The position numbers were made by a program, and so were the translations under genes. From NCBI RefSeq assembly GCF_013409255.1, contig NZ_JACCAS010000001.1:1054001-1118000 (forward strand): 64,000 nt of DNA, written 5' to 3'. Origin of the DNA: Paraburkholderia bryophila. GTDB taxonomy: Bacteria; Pseudomonadota; Gammaproteobacteria; Burkholderiales; Burkholderiaceae. Shown here piece after piece: positions 25,790-34,799 of this stretch; position 1 is the stretch's first letter; each line of letters opens with the position of its first letter. The notes under the pieces are model-generated. The model did no database searches. It saw only the letters and a list, made by a program, of their open reading frames with translations, and was not told the origin of the DNA.

Positions 25790-26743
25790 ATGGCCGAGCC
25801 CGGCGATCCGTTCGACGACAGCGGCGCATCCGGTGCATCGGGCGCATTCGGCGAGCGCCGGGCCGACGCGGTCCGCCCGAAGACCGTCGTGATCGAACCG
25901 CTACCCGCGCCGGCCAAACTCTATGCGCGCGCGTTGTCGGGCATCGTCAAGCGCGGGCGGCCCACGCAACTGCCGGCGCTGCGCCTCGTGCGCCCCGCCG
26001 TCGCGCTCGATCCGGGCGCGGTCTGGCGTTACGCGCGGGTGTGCGGCTTCATCCCGGAGCACGGTGTGCCGCTCACCTATCCGCATCTGCTTGCGTTTCC
26101 GTTGCATCTGCTGATGCTGACCGATCCCGCGTTTCCGTGGCCGGCGCTCGGGCTCGTGCATCTGGCCAATCACGTGCGCCTGCGCCGCCCGCTCGCCTAT
26201 AAAGATCTGCTGCGCGTGGAGGTCGAGTTCGGCGCGCTGTTGCGTCACGACAAGGGTCAGGCGTTCGTCCTGCACACGCGCCTGTACCGGCGCGGCGAAG
26301 CGGTGTGGGACGGCGACAGCGTCTATCTGAAACGCGGCGTGCCGGCGACCGGCAGCGCGCTCGCGCCGCTCGAGCTCGGGCCCGACACGCTGCAGCGCAT
26401 CGCGCGCTGGCAGTTGCCGTCGCAACTGGGCCGCGACTACGCGAAGGTCTCCGGCGACTACAACCCGATCCACCTCAGCGCGCTGTCCGCGAAGGCCTTC
26501 GGTTTTCCGCGCGCGATCGCGCACGGCATGTGGACGCTGGCGCGCGCCGCCGCCGCGCTGCAACCGCCCAAGCCGCTCGCCGAAGGCACGCTCAGCGCCG
26601 AATTCAAATTGCCGATGCTGTTGCCGGGCGAAGCGTCGTTATGGAGCGCGTCGGCTTCGCTGATTGAACGCGATATCGAAGTGCGCGACATCAGCGGCGA
26701 AAAACCGCATCTGCGTGGCCGCATGCAGTGGAAACTGCTATGA
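25790..26743 (+). CDS. MaoC-like (R)-specific enoyl-CoA hydratase
   Basis: The 317-residue protein has a C-terminal hot-dog MaoC domain with the hydratase motif YAKVSGDYNPIHLSALSAKAFGF (catalytic Asp and His) near residues 220-242 and AIAHGMWTLARAA after it. The N-terminal half is a degenerate hot-dog partner (LTYPHLLAFPLHLLML), a double hot-dog arrangement. The first roughly 30 residues are Gly/Ala/Ser-rich. It hydrates trans-2-enoyl-CoA to 3-hydroxyacyl-CoA. The ATG at 25790 overlaps the region of the upstream stop (TGAGCATG), with GGAGCG as Shine-Dalgarno, so translation is coupled to the reductase. Confidence 0.9.
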   Translation: MAEPGDPFDDSGASGASGAFGERRADAVRPKTVVIEPLPAPAKLYARALSGIVKRGRPTQLPALRLVRPAVALDPGAVWRYARVCGFIPEHGVPLTYPHLLAFPLHLLMLTDPAFPWPALGLVHLANHVRLRRPLAYKDLLRVEVEFGALLRHDKGQAFVLHTRLYRRGEAVWDGDSVYLKRGVPATGSALAPLELGPDTLQRIARWQLPSQLGRDYAKVSGDYNPIHLSALSAKAFGFPRAIAHGMWTLARAAAALQPPKPLAEGTLSAEFKLPMLLPGEASLWSASASLIERDIEVRDISGEKPHLRGRMQWKLL

Positions 26744-26780
26744 GCCGCCTCGTCAAAACAAGAACCTCAAGGAGCCGAGC

Positions 26781-28082
26781 ATGACCCACCCGCAGCCAGC
26801 CGTGCGCCGCGTCGCCATCGTCGGGGGCAACCGGATTCCGTTTTCCCGCTCGAACACCGCGTACGCGACCGCGTCGAATCAGGACATGCTGACCTTCACG
26901 CTGCAAGGCCTGATCGATCGCTACAACCTGCACGGCGAACGGCTGGGTGAAGTCGCGGCGGGCGCCGTCATCAAGCACTCGCGCGATTTCAACCTGACGC
27001 GCGAAGCGGTGCTGTCCACCACGCTCGCGAAAGAAACGCCCGCCTACGACGTGCAGCAAGCCTGCGGCACCGGACTCGAAGCGGCGATTCTCGTCGCCAA
27101 CAAGATCGCGCTGGGGCAAATCGAAGTGGGCATCGCGGGCGGCGTGGATACGACCTCCGACGCACCGATCGGCGTCAACGAACGGATGCGCAAGATCCTG
27201 CTCGAAGTGAACCGCAGCCGCAGCACCGGGCAGCGCGTCGGCGCACTGACCAAGCTGCGGCCCGGCATGTTCTTCAAGCCGCTGTTGCCGCGCAATGGCG
27301 AACCTCGCACCGGCCTGTCGATGGGCGAGCATTGCGAGATGATGGCCAAGCGCTGGAACATTTCGCGCGAGGCGCAGGACGTGCTCGCGTACGACAGCCA
27401 CCGCAAGCTTAACGAAGCGTACGCACGCGGCTTCGTCAACGATCTGATGACGCCGTATCGCGGCCTCTCGCGCGACAACAATCTGCGCGCCGACCTCACG
27501 CTCGAAAAACTCGCGAGCCTGAAGCCGGTGTTCGACCGCGACGCCGGCACGCTGACCGCCGGCAATTCGACGCCGCTCACCGACGGCGCCTCCGCCGTGC
27601 TGCTCGCGAGCGAGGACTGGGCGGCTCGACATGGCTTGCCGGTGCTGGCCTATCTGAGCTGGTCCGAAACCGCGGCGGTCGACTTTTTCGACAAGAAAGA
27701 AGGCCTGCTGATGGCGCCCGCCTACGCGGTGCCGCGCATGCTCGCGCGCGCCGGCCTCACGCTGCAGGACTTCGATCTGTATGAAATTCACGAGGCGTTC
27801 GCGGCCCAAGTGCTGTGTACGCTCACCGCGTGGCAGGATGACGAGTATTGCCGCACGCAGCTCGGCTTGCCCGGGCCGCTCGGTGCGATCGACCGCACGA
27901 AACTGAACGTGAACGGCAGCTCGCTCGCCACCGGCCATCCGTTCGCGGCGACCGGCGGGCGCATCGTCGCCGGTCTCGCGAAGATGCTTGCGCAACTCGA
28001 CAAACCGGCCGGCACCGCGCGTGGGTTGATATCGATCTGCGCGGCGGGCGGCCAGGGCGTGGTGGCGATTCTGGAGCGTTGA
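26781..28082 (+). CDS. Acetyl-CoA C-acyltransferase (thiolase, FadI/FadA-like)
   Basis: The 433-residue thiolase has the acylated Cys in QQACGTGLEA (near residue 95). The second active-site blocks are YEIHEAFAAQ (His), NVNGSSLATGHPFAATGGR (His) and CAAGGQGVVAIL (Cys) at the C-terminus, so all catalytic elements are intact. It cleaves 3-ketoacyl-CoA to acetyl-CoA and a shortened acyl-CoA, completing the cycle begun by the upstream dehydrogenase, hydratase and reductase. Start at 26781 after AAGGAGCCGAGC; the start is 37 bp beyond the MaoC stop. Confidence 0.95.
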   Translation: MTHPQPAVRRVAIVGGNRIPFSRSNTAYATASNQDMLTFTLQGLIDRYNLHGERLGEVAAGAVIKHSRDFNLTREAVLSTTLAKETPAYDVQQACGTGLEAAILVANKIALGQIEVGIAGGVDTTSDAPIGVNERMRKILLEVNRSRSTGQRVGALTKLRPGMFFKPLLPRNGEPRTGLSMGEHCEMMAKRWNISREAQDVLAYDSHRKLNEAYARGFVNDLMTPYRGLSRDNNLRADLTLEKLASLKPVFDRDAGTLTAGNSTPLTDGASAVLLASEDWAARHGLPVLAYLSWSETAAVDFFDKKEGLLMAPAYAVPRMLARAGLTLQDFDLYEIHEAFAAQVLCTLTAWQDDEYCRTQLGLPGPLGAIDRTKLNVNGSSLATGHPFAATGGRIVAGLAKMLAQLDKPAGTARGLISICAAGGQGVVAILER

Positions 28083-28231
28083 TCCGGCGCGCCTCGTTCG
28101 CCTCGACGAATTGTGTTGCTTCACGAAAGATTGCTGCAAACTTTGCTTTGGATTGCTTCGACGCACGCTCGGATGACTGGTCGCACGACCAGCACACAAA
28201 CAGATGAAGCCACCGCTTCTGGAGACGACCG

Positions 28232-30067
28232 ATGACCCAGCCCGCTCAAACCCCGCTCTCGCCCGCCGATCAGGCGTCGGCCGCCGTGAATGCCGCGCAC
28301 GCGACCAGCGCCTCGAACGCCAGCAACGCAGCTAACGCGCCGCTTGCCGCGAACGCCGCACCGAACACCGACGGCATCTGGTACGCCTCCTACCCGTCGG
28401 ACGTACCGCATGACATCGACGTCGGGCAATACGAATCGATTCCGCAGTTCTTCGACGAGTGCGTCGCCAAGTTCCGCGAGCGGGTTGCGTATGTGAGCGT
28501 CGGCGCGAACCTGACCTACGGCGAACTCGGCCGCAAGGCCACCGCGTTCGCCGCGTATCTGCAGAGTATCGGCGTGAAACCCGGCGAGCGTGTCGCAATC
28601 ATGCTGCCGAATACGTTCCAGTATCCGGTGTCGCTGTTCGGCGTGCTGAAAGCCGGCGGCGTGGTGGTCAACGTCAATCCGTTGTACACCGTGCGCGAGC
28701 TCGCGCATCAGTTGAAGGACAGCGGCGCGACCACGATCATCGTGTTCGAGAACTTCGCGAAGACGGTAGAAGACTCGCTGCCCGGCACCAAGATCCAGAA
28801 TGTCATCGTGACGGGTCTCGGCGATCTGCTCGCCGACGGCCTGAATCTGAAGGGACGTCTGCTCAACTTCATGCTGCGTCACGTGAAGAAAATGGTGCCC
28901 GCGTACAACCTGCCGCAAGCCGTGCCGCTGCTCAGCGCACTCGCGACCGGTTACACGCGGCCGGTCACGCCGGTACGTCTCGCGCACAACGACATCGCGT
29001 TCCTGCAATACACCGGCGGCACCACCGGCGTCGCCAAGGGGGCGATGCTCACGCACAAGAACATCATCGCCAATCTGCTGCAGGCGAAAGCGTGGTCCGA
29101 AGGCCAATTGACCGGCGAGATCGAAACCGTGCTCACGCCGCTGCCGCTTTATCACATCTACTCGCTGACGGTGAACGCGCTGATCTTCATGGGACTCGGC
29201 GGGCGCAACATCCTGATCGCCAATCCGCGCGACATGAAACGCGTGATGATGATCATCCGTCACGAGAAATTCACCGGCATGACCGCCGTGAATACGCTCT
29301 ACAACGCGTTCCTCGATAACGAGGAGTTCTGCAAGCGCGACTTCTCGAACCTGAAGCTCGCGATGGCCGGCGGCATGGCGACGCAGAAGTCGGTGGCCGA
29401 GCGTTTCAAGGCGGTCACCGGCAAGCCGATCATCGAAGGTTACGGGCTCACCGAATGCTCGCCGATCGTCTCGATGAATCCGGTCGACCTCAGCAACATG
29501 CGCGACTTCGAAGGCTCGATCGGTCTGCCCGCGCCGTCCACCCAGGTGCGCTTCAAGAAAGACGACGGCAGTTGGGCCGGCATCGGCGAGGCGGGCGAAT
29601 TGTGCGTGAAGGGACCGCAGGTGATGAAAGGCTACTGGAATCGCCCGGACGAAACCGCCAAGGTGATCGACGACGAAGGCTGGCTCGCCACCGGCGACAT
29701 CGGCGTGATGGACTCGCGCGGCTTCATTCGCCTGATCGACCGCAAGAAGGACATGATCCTGGTGTCGGGCTTCAACGTCTATCCGAACGAAATCGAAGAC
29801 GTGATCGCCGCGCATCCGGATGTGCGCGAGGTGGCTGCAATCGGCGTGCCCGACGCAGCCCAGGGCGAGCGCGTGAAGGTGTTCATCGTCAAGCGCAACC
29901 CGTCGCTGACCGCGGAACAGGTGATCGCCCATTGCCGCAAGAATCTGACGGGCTACAAGGTGCCGAAGCTCGTCGAGTTCCGCGACGAGCTGCCGCAAAC
30001 CAACGTCGGCAAGATTCTGCGCCGCGCGCTGCGCGACGAGGAACTCGCGAAGCAAAAGGCTGCCTGA
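28232..30067 (+). CDS. fadD: Long-chain fatty acid--CoA ligase
   Basis: The 611-residue ANL-superfamily enzyme activates fatty acids with ATP and CoA. Signatures in order are the P-loop-like YTGGTTGVAKGAMLTHKN, GYGLTECSPIVSMNP, the hinge TGDIGVMDSRGFIRLIDRKK, MILVSGFNVYPNEIE and the catalytic Lys in TNVGKILRRAL. The first roughly 45 residues are Ala/Asn-rich and form an extra tail before the FadD-like start (IWYASYPSDVP). Start at 28232 after TGGAGACGACC. It is 149 bp downstream of the thiolase, so it may share the fad transcript or have its own promoter. Confidence 0.96.
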   Translation: MTQPAQTPLSPADQASAAVNAAHATSASNASNAANAPLAANAAPNTDGIWYASYPSDVPHDIDVGQYESIPQFFDECVAKFRERVAYVSVGANLTYGELGRKATAFAAYLQSIGVKPGERVAIMLPNTFQYPVSLFGVLKAGGVVVNVNPLYTVRELAHQLKDSGATTIIVFENFAKTVEDSLPGTKIQNVIVTGLGDLLADGLNLKGRLLNFMLRHVKKMVPAYNLPQAVPLLSALATGYTRPVTPVRLAHNDIAFLQYTGGTTGVAKGAMLTHKNIIANLLQAKAWSEGQLTGEIETVLTPLPLYHIYSLTVNALIFMGLGGRNILIANPRDMKRVMMIIRHEKFTGMTAVNTLYNAFLDNEEFCKRDFSNLKLAMAGGMATQKSVAERFKAVTGKPIIEGYGLTECSPIVSMNPVDLSNMRDFEGSIGLPAPSTQVRFKKDDGSWAGIGEAGELCVKGPQVMKGYWNRPDETAKVIDDEGWLATGDIGVMDSRGFIRLIDRKKDMILVSGFNVYPNEIEDVIAAHPDVREVAAIGVPDAAQGERVKVFIVKRNPSLTAEQVIAHCRKNLTGYKVPKLVEFRDELPQTNVGKILRRALRDEELAKQKAA

Positions 30068-30109
30068 CAGGCAAGGCGCTTTGCGTCGCTTAACCTTTCG
30101 GAGAGATTC

Positions 30110-31099
30110 ATGAAGCACCGCCTGTCCGCACGCTCACGCCGCTTGTCGGTGGTCATGGGTCTTGTCCGGCGCGGCGCATCGCGCACCGCAGCGTCGCGCA
30201 CCACGCTGGCCGGCGCGTTGGCGGCGCTGGCCTTCAGTCTCGCCGCGCCGTCCGCGTTCGCGCAAAACGACGACACCCCGCCGCCGCTCGATACCGCCAC
30301 CAGCGTCAAGGCGCCGACCACGCCGTCTTCTCAGGTCGGCAAGCTCACGCTGGACCAGCAGGTCAAATGGCTGCGCGCCGCGCAACAAAGCGGTGCGCTG
30401 GAAAAGCTCGACGACGCGCAACTGGTCGCGCTGTTCCAGTCGCTCGATCCGCTGACCTTGCCGCGCTATATCAAGGAAGGACCGAACGGCTACCCGTCGT
30501 ACGAGTTCACGATGTCACGTTCTGAACGTATTCACGGCCAGTGGCCCGACAAGCCCGATCACATGCTGGTGCGTCTCGCGCACGACCCGCTGCGGATCTA
30601 CGCGAAATGGTTGCCCGACGGCGCGCATGCGGGCCAGGAAATCATCTACGACGAGTCCAAACGCACCGATGAAATGTACGGGCATCTCGGCGGCATCATG
30701 AACGTGATGCCGTTGTGGACCTCGCTGAACGGCGCGCTCGCCCGCGCGCAATCAAATCACCAGGTGCGCGATCTCGGCACCGAGTACATTGCCGCGCAAT
30801 ATCTGTCCGAAGGCAAGAAATATGTCGAGGCCGGCTTGCCGCGCTCGACCCAGGTGGAAGTCCAAACGATCGACGGCGTGCGCGTGGTGGCTTTCACCTT
30901 CGAAACGCCGACCGGCCAACCACAGTTCTACGCGAAGAAGGAAACGCTCGGGCTCGATCTGCGGCATCCGTATTTCCGCACCGTCGAGTCTTATAACAAC
31001 GACGGCAAGCTCTTCGAGAAGATCGTGTTCGAAACCATCACGCCGAAAACCTTCGACGATTCGACCTTCGATCCGAAGAACAAGGCGTATAAGTTTTAG
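30110..31099 (+). CDS. DUF1571-family secreted protein
   Basis: This 329-residue protein of unknown function has an N-terminal export signal in its first roughly 50 residues (long basic stretch, then AGALAALAFSLAAPSAFA). The mature part contains LTLPRYIKEGPNGYPSYEFTM, PDKPDHMLVRLAHDPLRIYAKWLPDG and a C-terminal LGLDLRHPYFRTVESYNNDGKL, the blocks I associate with DUF1571. The fold resembles outer-membrane lipoprotein-sorting-like beta proteins (inference). GGAGAGATTC precedes the ATG at 30110, 42 bp after fadD, so it is probably in the same operon and may act on envelope lipid. Confidence 0.8.
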   Translation: MKHRLSARSRRLSVVMGLVRRGASRTAASRTTLAGALAALAFSLAAPSAFAQNDDTPPPLDTATSVKAPTTPSSQVGKLTLDQQVKWLRAAQQSGALEKLDDAQLVALFQSLDPLTLPRYIKEGPNGYPSYEFTMSRSERIHGQWPDKPDHMLVRLAHDPLRIYAKWLPDGAHAGQEIIYDESKRTDEMYGHLGGIMNVMPLWTSLNGALARAQSNHQVRDLGTEYIAAQYLSEGKKYVEAGLPRSTQVEVQTIDGVRVVAFTFETPTGQPQFYAKKETLGLDLRHPYFRTVESYNNDGKLFEKIVFETITPKTFDDSTFDPKNKAYKF

Positions 31100-31515
31100 C
31101 GTTGAGGGCGGACGGTGAAGACGAAGGCCACATGGGAAAACTGCGAGGTTGAAGCCTTGTTTTTTCCGCCGTGTGCCTCGCACCGATACCCTGCGCCCGT
31201 GGCAAGTTGCTTGAGAACGAAGTAATCGGAAGCCCGCGTGAGGCCGATCAAAGACGGTTGCGTCCTCAACGAAGTCCGATCGAGAAGCGGCACAAGCGTC
31301 GTGTACCAGAGCGCGCCGATGTCGTCGCCCGCGTCGAAGAGCGGAAGCTTCAGACGGTTAGCGTATTCGGCGAATGCGGGGCCGTGCGTCAACGTGGTGT
31401 CGACAATCGCCAGCGTGTTGGGACGCGCGTCGGCATTCGCGAGCGACGGCCACGCCGCACCCGCTGCCGCACTCGACAACCACGCGCCGCTCATCATGAA
31501 AGTGCGTCGGTCCAT
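31096..31515 (-). CDS. Small Tat-exported protein of unknown function
   Basis: The 139-residue protein begins with a twin-arginine-type signal (MDRRTFMMSGAWLSSAAAG, cleavage near residue 28). The mature part of about 110 residues contains NTLAIVDTTLTHGPAFAEYA and LWYTTLVPLLDRTS and has a single Cys. No haem-binding CXXCH is present, so it is not the cytochrome subunit usual for PCMH-type flavoproteins. It lies 43 bp downstream of the VAO-family gene, probably in one operon. AGGATCAGGC precedes the ATG at 31515. Its stop overlaps the convergent DUF1571 stop by 4 bp. Confidence 0.75.
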   Translation of the reverse strand: MDRRTFMMSGAWLSSAAAGAAWPSLANADARPNTLAIVDTTLTHGPAFAEYANRLKLPLFDAGDDIGALWYTTLVPLLDRTSLRTQPSLIGLTRASDYFVLKQLATGAGYRCEAHGGKNKASTSQFSHVAFVFTVRPQR

Positions 31516-31558
31516 TGCCTGATCCTGTCGCTGCGAGTCGCGTACCTGCCCGACACGC

Positions 31559-33136
31559 TCACGTGTATCCGCGCCGATCCCGCCATTTCTCCGGCCAGAT
31601 CCCCTGCTTACCCGGCGCGAGAATCCCGTTCGGATCGAGCGCGTCCTTGATCGTTTCCGACAGCCGCAGCAACGCGCCATCGTTGAATCCATACTGCGCG
31701 GCGGCAAAATCCATATACGCGAGATGCGCACGATATTGACCGTATCCCGCCGCGCGCGCATCGCTCATTAGCGAACGCAATAACTCGCCGGCCTGCTCAA
31801 GCTGGTACGCGTCGTCACGGTCGAAAATCGCCGCGAAGATGTGATGCAGATGCCGCACGCCCGCCGTGAATCCACCGTAGTAATCGAAGCCGTATTCCGC
31901 GGCGCGCGTCTTGATCATCGTGTATTGACGCAACGCGTCGCGCCCGCTCGCCGGACACACCGGCGCGAAGTCCACATGCGCGCCCGCGCCGCCGCGCCAG
32001 TCGAGCATGCGAAACGCGCTCATCGCCGGCACGCCGGCGAGGTTGCGATCGCCACCCGCTACGGGCTGCGCATCGCCCGTATAGCGCGTGGCGGAAAACT
32101 TCGCCTGCGGCACGCGAGCGAACGCGCGCTGCACGATCGCGTAACGCGCGTCGATCAATTCCGGCGCGCCGTAGAGCGCGAAATGCAGATTCCAGCGGCC
32201 GACCCCCAGCTTCTTCAGCATGGCCGTCACCGCACTCTCGGGCATGGCGCCCGTGCCTTCGTACCACGGCGAGCGCGCCGACAGTCCCGCTGCGCGACGC
32301 AACCCGCCTTCGATCACCGCGTTATTGCGGATCGTGTCGTCGAGCCGTAACGGCCGCAAGATTTCCACGATCGCATCGAGATCCGTTTCGTGCTGAAACT
32401 GGATTTCACCGAGCAGATACGCGGGCGGCGTGGGCATCAGCCAGACACCGAGCTTTGTGACGATGCCGTAATTCGACTGCATGAACATCGCGTCGAACGA
32501 CGGCCCGTAGCCCGGCCGATACAACTGCCATGCGGTGCCGATATCGATCCCGCCCATGCCGGTGCGCAATACGTCGCCGTTGGCGAGCACCACTTCCATG
32601 CCGCATTGGGTCGCCGCGTGATCGCCGTAGTCGGTATAGCCGAAGCCGCGTTCGAGCGTATTGCCGACCACGCTGCCCCAACCGGCCGCAGGCGGATCGA
32701 CCCACAGCCGGTAACCCTTGTCGCGCAAATGCGCGTACAGATCGAAGTAACTCACGCCCGGTTCGACCAGCGCATAGGCCAGCGTCTCGTTCACTTCGAT
32801 GATGCGGTTCATCCGTTGCAAGTCGAGCACGACCGATCCGGACAAACGCGGCGCGGCGCCGCCATACGCGAAGTTGCGGCCGGTCGAGACCGTCCACAGC
32901 GGAATGCGGAATTCATTGGCAATCCGTAGCACGGCGCGGATTTCATCGACGGAGGCCGGCAGCAGCGCCGCGCTCGCCGAAAACTCGCTGGCCTCGCCGG
33001 GCGCGAACGGATCGAGATACGCGGCGAGTCCATCCGCCGACGTCACCACGTGCGGCTCGCCGACGATTGCCCGCCAACCGGCGAGCGCGCGATCGAACTG
33101 TGCGGCGGATACTTCCGGCGGCAGGCTACGGGTCAA
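31559..33136 (-). CDS. VAO/PCMH-type FAD-binding oxidoreductase
   Basis: The 525-residue flavoprotein resembles p-cresol methylhydroxylase, eugenol hydroxylase and vanillyl-alcohol oxidase. The FAD-binding PCMH domain (about residues 45-235) has RIPLWTVSTGRNFAYGGAAP and AAGWGSVVGNTLERGFGYTDYGDH; the substrate domain follows to AYMDFAAAQYGFNDGALLRL. It should oxidise 4-alkylphenols or related phenolics; whether FAD is covalently attached cannot be judged. The start is TTG at 33136, supported by GAGGGAG seven bases before it; no suitable ATG lies nearby. The electron acceptor is unclear because no cytochrome c gene is adjacent. Confidence 0.88.
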   Translation of the reverse strand: MTRSLPPEVSAAQFDRALAGWRAIVGEPHVVTSADGLAAYLDPFAPGEASEFSASAALLPASVDEIRAVLRIANEFRIPLWTVSTGRNFAYGGAAPRLSGSVVLDLQRMNRIIEVNETLAYALVEPGVSYFDLYAHLRDKGYRLWVDPPAAGWGSVVGNTLERGFGYTDYGDHAATQCGMEVVLANGDVLRTGMGGIDIGTAWQLYRPGYGPSFDAMFMQSNYGIVTKLGVWLMPTPPAYLLGEIQFQHETDLDAIVEILRPLRLDDTIRNNAVIEGGLRRAAGLSARSPWYEGTGAMPESAVTAMLKKLGVGRWNLHFALYGAPELIDARYAIVQRAFARVPQAKFSATRYTGDAQPVAGGDRNLAGVPAMSAFRMLDWRGGAGAHVDFAPVCPASGRDALRQYTMIKTRAAEYGFDYYGGFTAGVRHLHHIFAAIFDRDDAYQLEQAGELLRSLMSDARAAGYGQYRAHLAYMDFAAAQYGFNDGALLRLSETIKDALDPNGILAPGKQGIWPEKWRDRRGYT

Positions 33137-33169
33137 GGCGTCTCCCTCGCGGGCGATAGCCGCGGCGCG

Positions 33170-33643
33170 CTAGCGACGCATGCCTCCACCACCCATGTGC
33201 GCCCCACCGCTCCACACATGCACGGACGACCCGCCGTGCCAGCCACCGCGACCACCCACGCCATACGATCCACGTACATAGCGGACATGATCCATATGAT
33301 GAAAATGATGAAAACGGTCGACGAAAATAACCGACACGGCGACCCCGAACACCACCGGCGGCCCCCAGTACCACGGATCGTAGTAATAAGCCGGCGCGAG
33401 CGCGCCGGCGTCGTCCTGAACGATCTGCCAGGTGCCGTCCGGTTGCAGACACGCGCGTCCGCTGACCTGCTGCATGACGCCGTCGATTTCCGCCTGACCC
33501 ACGACGAACCGGCACGCCGACGTATCGGCCAACGACGCGTCCGGATCCGTTTGCGCGCCGGCCGGCGCGGCGCAAAGCGCACTCAGACACAGACAGGCTA
33601 CGCCGGAACCGAGCCTCGTGCCGAACTGATGAAATGTGAGCAT
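33170..33643 (-). CDS. Secreted His/Gly-rich hypothetical protein
   Basis: The 157-residue protein has a signal peptide (about residues 1-31, CLSALCAAPAGAQ). A small conserved-looking part follows with two Cys (ADTSACRFVVGQAEIDGV and SGRACLQPDGTWQIV). The C-terminal tail is hydrophobic and then His/Tyr/Gly-rich (DRFHHFHHMDHVRYVRG, GGWHGGSSVHVW). The tail might bind metal, but this is only composition. Its stop lies 33 bp before the VAO gene start and it reads into it, so the two could be co-transcribed. Function unknown. Confidence 0.65.
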   Translation of the reverse strand: MLTFHQFGTRLGSGVACLCLSALCAAPAGAQTDPDASLADTSACRFVVGQAEIDGVMQQVSGRACLQPDGTWQIVQDDAGALAPAYYYDPWYWGPPVVFGVAVSVIFVDRFHHFHHMDHVRYVRGSYGVGGRGGWHGGSSVHVWSGGAHMGGGGMRR

Positions 33644-33962
33644 GATGTCGCTGCCTCGACGCGTCGGCGTTGCGACGCGAAGAACGCATCGACACCGTAA
33701 AGACCCCGTCGGTTTGCCTTGCCCGAAATCCTGCGATGACGATGCGCATGCATGCATCGGGGCATGCGCTTGCAGGATCCAGCAACGAGTAAACGAAGCG
33801 TCGCGCGACGCTATTCCGGCCGTACAAAAGAAGCGCGGCGTGTTTCTGTTACCACGTGTTGCAGCGCGAGCGGCCGGTCTGAGAACCGCGCGTTTTTATC
33901 ATTCACGGCCTGCCGCAAGACTCACCGCAACATGCGGTGCGCGGGCACGGTTGGTTGCAAAG
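33644..33962. other. Intergenic region downstream of the anti-sigma gene
   Basis: This 319-bp gap contains short palindromes (GCATGCATGC near 33747 and GCGTCGCGCGACGC near 33798) but no clear promoter or terminator with a T-run. Nothing else is recognised. Confidence 0.4.
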
Positions 33963-34799
33963 TCACTGCCACGTCTCCGGCTTGCCGCCGAGCGCGCTGC
34001 ATACATCGACGGCAATGGAGCGCAGCTTGCCCTCCGCGATCGGTCCGGACAACGCGTAGCCCATGCCGTCGCTGATCCAGTAGAAGGTGCGCCGGTTGCC
34101 GTCGCGGAACAGGCGGAATGCGGTTTCGTCGCGTGCGATGCCGGTCACGTACAGCGTGAGCCGCGCGCCGCCGGCGTTCTCGTACATGAACTGCGCGGCC
34201 GGCCCCGCTTCGCCGGGCAACAGACGCCCACCCACGAGCGAATAACCGTACTCCTGCAACGACGGCACCGACAACGGCCGGTTCAGACGTTTGGACAGCC
34301 AGGTGATCAGATGCTCTTCGTCGCTCGCGGCCACTTCCACCGGATGACGCCGCTCCGGCGTATACACCGCATAAGCGACATCCGCCCGCTCGGCGAAGCT
34401 CGGCGGCTGGCCGCCCAGACCGCCCCACGCGCCGCCCGTCAGGCGCGGCGCGAGCGGCCCGAGGGCCAGCGCGATGCCCGCACCGGCGACGAGCCAGCAT
34501 GCCGCGATGCCGACGCGTTGCCACCACGGCGCCGCACGACGCACGACGATAAAACCCGGCTCCGACGTAGCGTCGGCGCGTTCGTCATATTCACGCCGCA
34601 GCGGCGCACCGCACAACACCCGCAGCGCGGCCTTCTGCGCGCGCCACGCCGCGACCCGTGCGGCGGCCTGCGGATGCTGCTCGAGTTTCGCTTCGAGCGC
34701 GGCGCGTTCGGCGGCCGGCAATTCATCGTCGACCCATGCCGACAGCGCTCGCAGATCGAGCCCGTCGGGCAAGCCGGCTTCGTGGTCGTCGTTATTCAT
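33963..34799 (-). CDS. Anti-sigma factor (membrane, partner of the ECF sigma factor)
   Basis: The 278-residue protein has an N-terminal anti-sigma-like helical segment (LSAWVDDELPAAERAALEAKL). One membrane helix lies near residues 92-115 (VGIAACWLVAGAGIALALGPL), followed by a periplasmic domain of about 160 residues. No zinc-binding His/Cys triad is seen. The ATG at 34799 shares its A with the sigma factor stop (TGATG), which indicates translational coupling. Role by context: it holds the sigma factor at the membrane until an envelope signal arrives. The signal is unknown. Confidence 0.88.
   Translation of the reverse strand: MNNDDHEAGLPDGLDLRALSAWVDDELPAAERAALEAKLEQHPQAAARVAAWRAQKAALRVLCGAPLRREYDERADATSEPGFIVVRRAAPWWQRVGIAACWLVAGAGIALALGPLAPRLTGGAWGGLGGQPPSFAERADVAYAVYTPERRHPVEVAASDEEHLITWLSKRLNRPLSVPSLQEYGYSLVGGRLLPGEAGPAAQFMYENAGGARLTLYVTGIARDETAFRLFRDGNRRTFYWISDGMGYALSGPIAEGKLRSIAVDVCSALGGKPETWQ

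Noticed and set aside
28121..30118. 665-codon minus-strand frame opposite fadD
   Set aside because: The composition (Arg, His, Val, Asp) is the usual antisense product of a high-GC gene, and fadD itself is unequivocal.
31096..31515. Small neighbour of the VAO-type gene considered as its cytochrome c subunit
   Set aside because: No CXXCH motif; the protein contains a single Cys.
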